Of a stretch of 64,000 nucleotides of DNA, positions 57,933 through 64,000 are shown in pieces. This DNA comes from Polytrichum commune (lineage: Eukaryota > Streptophyta > Polytrichopsida > Polytrichales > Polytrichaceae): NCBI GenBank assembly GCA_950295325.1, contig OX485806.1, positions 38,440,001-38,504,000 on the forward strand. Direction: 5' to 3'. The notes under the pieces are model-generated. The model had not been told where the DNA came from, did not search any database, and saw nothing but the letters and a program-made list of their open reading frames with translations. A program made the translations under genes and the position numbers. Within the stretch, counting starts at the first letter, position 1. Every line of letters begins with the position of its first letter.

Positions 57933-58637
57933 ATGGAGGGAGTTGGTGGAAGAGGGGATTCCTTCTCTGACGACATGGGCAACACCCAATCTACGTCTGG
58001 GGATGAGCTAGACATTGTTGGGGAGGATAGTTTTGATGACAGTGCAAATGAAGGTGATTTGGGGAGTCCTTCGCCATCTGCCCCTTCTTGCCCCACTGTG
58101 GAATGTGCTGGGCTTTCACGAGCTTCATGGGTGAATTTGGATGTAGTACTTGTTAATGACAGTGGAGTTGCTGTGGCGGAGGGTATTTGTCGTAACACAC
58201 ATCCACAAGATTGTATTGATGAAAACCCCCTTGGCACCGAGGACGTTGGAGTTGTTATATTGGAATCACTCGTACATTCCGAAGTGAATCCAACTCATAG
58301 GTTCTCGTTGCGAAGGTGGCCGTTGAGGAATGTGACAATTGATGGGGTTAATTTGCATGAGCATGAGCGACGACACATCCAAATCCAAGAAGAGCTCCAA
58401 GCAAACATTCGGCCACGCAAAGGCCTACGGAAGTACGATACATTGGCACGTCCTACTCCGTCTGCAAATGAGTGTAAACGTCAAAGGTTGCTTTGTGAGG
58501 AGTCCATTAGAGAAGTTGCCACAAAGGATTGTTGTGTACATCGTTGTTGCCAATTGTTCCCAAGGGATAAATTGAAGGCCATCCGCGAGGAAATGTGGCT
58601 TGGAGATTTCCGTCTAAGATCCACCAAAAACACTTGA
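57933..58637 (+). CDS. DUF7869-type protein, N-terminal exon
   Basis: Follows an acceptor (CATGTGTGTAG|GCGCA); the ATG at 57,933 starts MEGVGGRGDSFSDDMGNTQS. An acidic disordered N terminus leads to a Cys-containing segment, ATKDCCVHRCCQLFPRDKLK, probably zinc-binding, then AIREEMWLGDF. The protein continues in the neighbouring frame from about 58,620 (PPKTLDVHRAIHVNGAGRKV), so this copy has one apparent register change there, or a very short unrecognised intron. The Cys-rich region ahead of the core is usual in this family as I remember it. The gene is the only one in the element whose product resembles a transposase. Confidence 0.65.
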   Translation: MEGVGGRGDSFSDDMGNTQSTSGDELDIVGEDSFDDSANEGDLGSPSPSAPSCPTVECAGLSRASWVNLDVVLVNDSGVAVAEGICRNTHPQDCIDENPLGTEDVGVVILESLVHSEVNPTHRFSLRRWPLRNVTIDGVNLHEHERRHIQIQEELQANIRPRKGLRKYDTLARPTPSANECKRQRLLCEESIREVATKDCCVHRCCQLFPRDKLKAIREEMWLGDFRLRSTKNT

Positions 58638-58639
58638 TG

Positions 58640-59377
58640 TCCATAGGGCGATACATGTGAACGGAGCGGGTCGCAAGGTCATCACCCTTGAGAGCATAGA
58701 CGTGTGTTGTACCACATGGTACATCATTCACGGTGTGTCGAAAACGGAATTTTATAGACAAGCCGCGTATGCCAAGGAAGGCCGCCGGTCCCGTCACCAT
58801 GGGAATACGGGCTTAAAGAAACCAAGGGAAACAACGAGACAAGCAACCGCCACTCTGGCAACCATCATTGTCCCCCTTGCCGATGCAATGCCGCACAAAA
58901 CACGCACACTCGCAACCGGTGAAAAGGTTGTGGAGAAGGTTCTTCCTACATGCACGAAATGGAAAGACATATTGTTGGACGTAAACGCAGTTGGCGAGAA
59001 GGCTGGGTTGGACCCTATTTCGTTGTCGAAACTGAGTGCTATCAAAAAATCGAACTTTAGCGAATACATCACAAAAAGACGAGGCGACAAATTTGCCCGT
59101 TGTTCCAAATGCGAGAAGTTGAAACGCCTTCGAGATGCACACACGATGGGGACAGAGTCCTATGCCGCACATCAAATGAACTATTTCAAGCATGTGAACA
59201 TGCAAGAGGCACACCGTAATGATTACTACACAAATAGAGCTTTGTCCATCTCTAGGCCTTTGGAGGTCCTTACAATCATCCATGACAAAATGGACCATGC
59301 CAAAACAACCTCACCATGTTTTGCAAATCGAATAAAAGCCACGGACGGCCTTTTTAAGCTTCTTGTATCGGTTACAG
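58640..59377 (+). CDS. DUF7869-type protein, middle exon
   Basis: Reads GAGRKVITLESIDVCCTTWY, then IIHGVSKTEFYRQAAYAKEG, IVPLADAMPHKTRTLATG, a Cys motif FARCSKCEKLKRLRDAH and the strongly conserved IIHDKMDHAKTTSP, where the Asp pair probably supplies the first catalytic acidic residue of an RNase H-like fold. It ends at a donor TTACAG|GTGATT at 59,377. A 137-bp intron (59,378-59,514, acceptor GGCTTTACAG) joins it in phase to the next exon as VSVT-GMIAHGHGDV. Confidence 0.75.
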
Positions 59378-59514
59378 GTGATTTCGATAACAATTGCATT
59401 GCATTACCTAAACACAAATTTGTGCTTTAGGTTTGTACTTGGGGCCATAGATGTACACCATGTGAATTTTTTGGTGTTATAGTTGAATATTAAACCATTG
59501 GGTTGGCTTTACAG

Positions 59515-61001
59515 GAATGATTGCACATGGACATGGTGATGTCAAGTATGCTCATTATGCTCTTGATTTGTATCCGGCGGATTCTAACCACACGATAGGG
59601 TCATTTGCAAAGCTTTTACGTGATTTGGAGAAACCGCCGTCCTATTCATCAAGATTGTTATTTGAAAACTCGGGATCAACACCTCTATATGAAGCGGTCT
59701 TGAATGGAAGAGATGTATGCGTGCACTCCTTGCCGGAGCCACCAAGTGAAGATGTGATTGTCAAGAATTTGCCCCCAACTCTGCGTGTCCAATTGGACAA
59801 TTGTGCGAAGGACAATAAAAGTAGATATGTTTTTGCATATTGGTCGTTGTTGGTTGCGAAAGGCATTTTCAAGGAGGTTTTTGTGTCCTTTCTATTGGTA
59901 GGCCACACGCACGACGATATCGATGCATCTTTTGGGCGGTGGAGCATGAAGTTGCGCGAGGAGGATTTTCCGACAATCCCATTGTTGATGAAGTCGTACA
60001 TGGATTTGGAGAACATTCCCGTCATCCCCCATACGATCGAGGAGGTTCCAGACTTCAAGGCATTTATAGAACCGTATATTCGAAGCGGAGCTCACCGATT
60101 GATCGGACATACGAAGGCACAACAATTTCGGTTCTACGTGCGTGACGATGGTGTCCCTGCCATGCAATACAAGTTGTTGTGCACGTCACAAGACTGGAGC
60201 CCGCCGGAGGGTCTCCTTGTATGGCGTGTTGATGGGGAGGGAAGGACGATGTTGCCTGACGGAGAGCCTAAGCCTTGCAAACCAATACTAATGAAGAATT
60301 TGGAGGACATTTGTAAAGGCATATCAAGCTTCATACAATATTGGGAGAGTTTGAGGGTAGCGGATGTTGGTGGATCGTGTTGGCTTCGTTACGGAAGTTG
60401 GATACAATATTGGACACGTGTTCGTGGCACTTTGGCAAACCTTCATCAAGATACATCCCTTACTTTAAGGCATGGGTTTTGGCCACAAACACGTGTCAAT
60501 GTACAAGCTTCGGAGGCTAGTCTTTTGGGAAATGGAGAGGTTCGAGAGGAGTTTGATGTGGACGACCATTACGTTGGGCCTGCTAGTAGTCGTCCGCCAC
60601 CATCTTTCCGCATTGCAGTGGATTGTCATGAAGGTTATATGCTCATTTTGCGTCCTGGAGATGAGACATATGCAAAGCCAGTGTGGGTGGCAAGAGCTTT
60701 GTCCAAACCAAATTTTGTAAGTTCCAGCCCTCATTTTCGACAAATACAAGTAGAGTACTACCGACCGATAGCACGGAATGAAGATGTTGTTCGGCATTAT
60801 ACATGCTGGGATACAAACCCTAACTTTCAGTGGAAGGTGGATTCTGAGCACGGTCCATCTTGGGTAGATACAGATTTCATATTCATAGCATGGAAACCAC
60901 GGAAAAATCATAGTGGATCAGTGTCCATCCCTCAAAAGTACATAACTTTTGCAAAAGACAACCTTGCTCGGATCGCAGAAGAAGCAACCCACGTTGAATG
61001 A
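59515..61001 (+). CDS. DUF7869 domain exon, candidate transposase core
   Basis: About 494 residues, open throughout. It contains MIAHGHGDVKYAHYALDLYP, LRVQLDNCAKDNKSRYVFAY and FLLVGHTHDDIDASFGRWSM, the last two being the hallmark of the family I know as DUF7869, with Asp residues placed as in a DDE/D RNase H-like core. Downstream are PVIPHTIEEVPDFKAFIEPY and a long C-terminal region ending at 61,001, about 530 bp before the right terminus. Position next to the TIR, presence of an acidic triad and the lack of any other transposase in the element make it the likely mobilising enzyme. Membership is from memory of the family's motifs, so the transposase role is inference. Confidence 0.75.
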
Positions 61002-61532
61002 GAAGTTGGTAGGATTGTGTTAGCATGATTATAGTGTAAACAGTAATTCGACGAATATATATTACTCATATGTGTGCTCCTCAAACTTGGGGCAAAGTTT
61101 GGGTAGAACTTGCGAATGCTATATTGTTTGGGGTTGGATGAATATCCATTTACTATATTTCAATACAGTTGTGAAGTTCATTTTTTTATTAAGTTTGGGA
61201 CTAAATTTTCCATTGAAGAAAAACGCATTTATTGCATGTACTTTGTATGTTGCAATGTCTATATTTTATTGACCATGCTAATAATAGAAATCATTTTATA
61301 TGTTTTTTGGGTGAAACTAGTTTGGAGTGCTCTACCCAAAGTGTTTTTGTTGATGAAGTTGGTGTTGAGTGCTCTACCATATGTGCTTATGTCCACACCC
61401 CATAGATTTGGGATATTAGAACATATAATATATTTGAGATTGTTCGCAATATAGTTTCGGAACACGGAATGTTGTTTGATCCATATATTAATTTGAGACT
61501 AGAGAAAGTCTCAATTTAACGAATATAGTTTT
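61002..61532. repeat. Right subterminal region of the 16-kb element
   Basis: Presumed 3' end of the plus-strand gene, then the right terminus. GTTTGGAGTGCTCTACCCAA near 61,320 is a 22-bp site related to the internal palindrome (about 15-16 of 22 positions). The terminus itself has a short inner hairpin (GAGACTAGAGAAAGTCTC) before the outermost AACGAATATAGTTTT. Confidence 0.55.
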
Positions 61533-61535
61533 CCC

Positions 61536-62251
61536 ATTATTGGTACCAAGCTATGAGGAAACAACATGGGTTTGTCCCCAACTTGAAACAAGAGCAGTTT
61601 GTGATTAACGCAGTGTTGAAAACGAGAGAAATTCCTGACTCTTATGTTACTCTACCCATTGCGGATGACGGACCAGCGTTGGTGACATCCAAGAGCAACG
61701 CTGCAAAATTGTACTCTGTGTACAACCCAGACTGCGAGTGGGGATGTTGTGATTGCTTGTGGGCACTGAAGGGGAACATATATAAACACCAAATTAAGGT
61801 CCTCATGATGCTGCATCCTAACCTTGCAGAAGGTACAATTACACGTTACTGTGGATCCCTTGCAGGCACAAAGGAGGGAGGTCGTGGCAACATGTTGGAT
61901 CCTGTTGAGCATTACTCCAATGAATCCTATGATACTGGAGCGCCCAGCTCCACCCCTACGGTCATGCGAGCACGTGGCAGCCAATGTCCGTCACCATCCG
62001 GGGAGGACATGGAAAACCATGTCCGTAACCTTGCAGCAGAGTTTGTGGAGGCTGCCACAGGGGATACATTCTTGTTGAAGCACCTCCTCGCAGACTTCCA
62101 CGTCGTCCGAGGTAAACAACAAACATTGTTGGCTCAAATAAGGCACGGTGTGGTGGAGCCATCCCAAGCAGATGTTCATTTCCGGGCCAACGATGACGGC
62201 AGTAACATGTCCCTCAAACGTAGACAGGACTTTTTGGAACGTCGTCGGTAG
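61536..62251 (+). CDS. MULE transposase, exon 3, right part (SWIM finger)
   Basis: Continues the MULE frame beyond the inserted element: HYWYQAMRKQHGFVPNLKQE, then a SWIM-type zinc finger in CEWGCCDCLWALKGNIYKHQ. The canonical CxCxnCxH has the third Cys replaced by Tyr (NIYKH), consistent with decay, as is the stop in exon 1. A basic C terminus (SLKRRQDFLERRR) ends at 62,251. Without the insertion the exon would run unbroken from 44,710. The order DDE core then SWIM finger is typical of plant MULEs. Confidence 0.85.
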
Positions 62252-62449
62252 ATTTGTACTGCCGGTCAAACCTATCTTTGACTGAAGGTATGTTACAAGG
62301 AACTCTGCATGTTACAACAGTTCACACATGCGGCCTGAGCGTGCGACGTTTGCCATTTAAAGGGTGCACCAGCCTTTCACTTCGACACTTCCAACCAAAC
62401 GATATTCATTCACACGGTTTTTGTTCCTCCTGCCTCCTTTCTCTCACCA

Positions 62450-62811
62450 TGCCGCGCGTTGATGTCAACCGAGTTCGGGCGGCTATCTGGAAGTGGCTTT
62501 GCAGATGCCCAGATGCCATTGGACCAGTTGGAGACATTTCCGGCGATGATGAATTCTTCACGCCTCCAACAAGTCCTGTGCCCACTGCCGGAGAGCATGA
62601 CGTATGGAGCAATTGTGCTTCGAGCATCATAGCACCAGGGGACGCGCAACGGCTGCTATCGCCAGCCCAGACACGGAGACTCCGGCGACGGCATGCGGAG
62701 GTCGTGCGTCAGCTCACAACTCCACCTCCAGTTGTTGCCCCCCGCCCACAATCACCGTTAAAAGCATACCAGCGACCGATAATGGTGTACAGGCCAAGCT
62801 GGGCACCGTAG
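62450..62811 (+). CDS. Small hypothetical protein downstream of the MULE gene
   Basis: From the ATG at 62,450 (ACCATGCCG, acceptable context) the frame gives 120 residues: MPRVDVNRVRAAIWKWLCRC, an acidic and Pro-rich middle (GDDEFFTPPTSPVP), then LLSPAQTRRLRRRHAEVVRQ. No domain recognised. It lies 200 bp after the MULE transposase on the same strand and could be a second MULE-encoded product or an out-of-frame continuation. A stretch shadowed on the minus strand is ignored. Confidence 0.4.
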
Positions 62812-63200
62812 TAGGGTGGACAATCCAGTTTGTTGCCGTCTTTTTCTTTTTGAATGAAAGTAGAAGCCATGAATGGGCACTTTTGCATTTGTCACAAATG
62901 TTACGGTTGTAACCAATAGTAAGTGATGTGCGGTGCTTGCACAACATTTCTGACGTTCTTTATGACTGGGTGGTACATGTTTTATAAACTTCATGCATTC
63001 ATCACACTCATTCAAGCATTTAGGCATTTAGGCATTCGGAGCACTTGTTTCTTTGCAGCTATTTGAGCAAAATATGGCCATGTTAAATCATGTTACAAAT
63101 GTTACACATTTTACACATCATCTGTGGGTGCACATGGCTCATTTCTCTCTTCTATCCCCCCCATGACCCTCATCTTTAGTACAGGGAGGGGCAACCTATG
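62812..63200. other. Spacer
   Basis: Nothing supportable. The right end of the MULE is expected here or beyond, but I could not identify its terminal repeat. Confidence 0.4.
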
Positions 63201-63220
63201 TAATCTATGCATTTGTAACC

Positions 63221-63717
63221 CTATACCAAAGTGGCGTCTGCAATGCTAGTCGTGGTTGTGGCATCCATGACCGCCTCTTGAGCAATTTGAGAAACTTCAA
63301 TGAATGTGTCAACCTCCACATGTATGGGTGACGCGGCAATTGTTGGTGTGCTGACGACGTCCAACTCCTCACCCAAATTTCGAGCGGTGGTGGGCGCAGT
63401 GCTCGGACACGGAGTCGCGGAATCTTGCCAGTCAAAATCAAGCTGACTGGGCAAGTCTTCCAGAGATTTCTCCTAGGTCATTGGTATATGGAATGCCGGG
63501 CCAACATGCGAGTCCCCTGGTTGTGAGGGAGAGTCCTTTGCTGGTCCTGCTTCCACCGGTGGATCGACGTACTCTGCCTCTTTGTAACTAGCACCTGCTT
63601 CTGTATGTGTTGGGAAATGCAATTCCGAATGCTTGCAACGCTCTCTCACGATGTTGTCCGCAATATTTCGAAGCTCGTACATGTACTCCGGATGCTCCAA
63701 CGAGGGCACCATGATAT
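63221..63717 (-). CDS. Unidentified minus-strand gene, 3' coding exon
   Basis: Begins after an acceptor (GCATGGCAG|ATATCATG) at 63,717 and reads DIMVPSLEHPEYMYELRNIA, then an acidic/Pro/Ser/Thr-rich tail through VDTFIEVSQIAQEA to a stop at 63,221. The frame is open apart from one in-frame stop (63,473-63,475); the sequence on both sides has the same composition, so either the protein ends there or this copy is damaged. It joins the upstream exon in phase (VLASP|DIMVPS). No family recognised. Confidence 0.45.
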
Positions 63718-63819
63718 CTGCCATGCATGCACACACATGTATTGTTATGAAGTCAACATTGGGAAAGGTTGTTCAAACTATACAGTTAGGTCACATGTTA
63801 CGAAGGTGACGCAAATTAC

Positions 63820-64000
63820 CTGGGCTGGCAAGAACGTATCCGATGTCAAGGTCCTCCCTATGTTGTAACCAGCGGTCGTAACATGCAAGAGGGCGCACAG
63901 GTGCTGCGGGATGATCACGAATCACCCAAACATTCAGCCAAGCCTGCTTGTCATGGAAGGCCATGTCCTGAACTGACCTAAACTGGGTGGACTGGCGCGA
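63820..64000 (-). CDS. Unidentified minus-strand gene, upstream exon (cut by window edge)
   Basis: The minus strand reads RSVQDMAFHDKQAWLNVWVI, RDHPAAPVRPLACYDRWLQH and REDLDIGYVLASP up to a donor (CCCAG|GTAATT) at 63,820, followed by a 102-bp intron. The exon is rich in Trp and Tyr, as expected for a folded domain, and is open to the right edge, so the gene starts outside the window. I could not name the domain; a mobile-element protein is possible given the context. Confidence 0.5.

Larger units (their letters stand above)
45347..61532. mobile_element. 16.2-kb DNA transposon carrying ParB-like, methyltransferase-like, FCP1-like and DUF7869 genes
   Basis: Ends: left AAACACTATATTCGTTAAAT and reversed right AAAACTATATTCGTTAAATT, matching over about 28 bp with one indel. 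CCC is duplicated at 45,344-45,346 and 61,533-61,535. Removing the element plus one CCC gives an open MULE frame, EDILS-HYWYQAMRKQ, which fixes both boundaries independently. It carries two gene units: minus-strand 52.75-45.89 kb and plus-strand about 57.05-61.0 kb. Also inside are about two dozen copies of a 22-bp palindrome confined to this element, subterminal repeats, and a nested 250-bp derivative of its own ends. A 3-bp duplication and TIR would fit several DNA superfamilies; I cannot assign it. The coding frames show a few breaks, so this copy looks recently inactivated. Confidence 0.85.

Noticed and set aside
45347-61532. Polinton or other virus-like element
   Set aside because: No capsid, polymerase B, integrase or packaging ATPase-like product is visible, and the target duplication is 3 bp rather than the 6 bp of Polintons. 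It is treated as a DNA transposon with cargo.

Overview
The window looks like nuclear DNA of a land plant, most likely a seed-free one (fern, lycophyte or bryophyte; inference). Reasons: AT-rich spacers packed with small inverted-repeat transposons, coding segments bounded by plant-type GT/AG splice sites, TTTAGGG telomere-type motifs at about 55.1, 55.85 and 56.6 kb, and mobile-element proteins of kinds I associate with seed-free plants (a MULE transposase and a DUF7869-type protein). I see no rRNA, intact tRNA gene or CRISPR array.

0-42 kb is gene-poor. It holds a possible first exon of a chloroplast-targeted protein (1.1-1.3 kb, minus) and two small genes at 14.1-14.6 and 35.1-35.6 kb. These two share a C-terminal motif (LP-x-PT-x-x-MILP) and the same layout: a GC-richer leader about 3.5 kb upstream, then a coding last exon. 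The rest is mainly non-autonomous DNA transposons. Several have clear 3-bp target duplications (TAA or TTA, PIF/Harbinger-like), and others are foldbacks or tandem repeats. Several families occur two or three times, often in opposite orientation.

43.2-62.3 kb is the main feature. A MULE transposase gene with two recognisable introns is cut inside its third coding exon by a 16.2-kb insertion (45,347-61,532). The insertion has near-identical terminal inverted repeats and a 3-bp CCC target duplication; removing it leaves the MULE frame open across the junction. The inserted element carries two divergently arranged transcription units. The minus-strand unit (52.75 to 45.89 kb) encodes, over six or more exons, a ParB/DGQHR-like domain, a degenerate N4/N6-type DNA methyltransferase-like domain, a long disordered acidic/Pro-rich region, an FCP1/HAD-phosphatase-like domain and a Lys/Glu-rich tail. 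The plus-strand unit (57.05 to 61.0 kb) encodes a DUF7869-type protein that I propose is the element's transposase. About two dozen copies of a 22-bp palindrome (GTTTGGGTCG-NN-CGACCCAAAC) lie only inside this element: in the leaders and introns of both units, in one coding exon, and, in diverged form, next to both ends. A ParB-like protein, a methyltransferase-like protein and a dispersed CpG-containing palindrome inside one transposon is the candidate undescribed system.

62.3-64 kb holds a small ORF after the MULE gene and the 3' part of an unidentified minus-strand gene that runs off the right edge.
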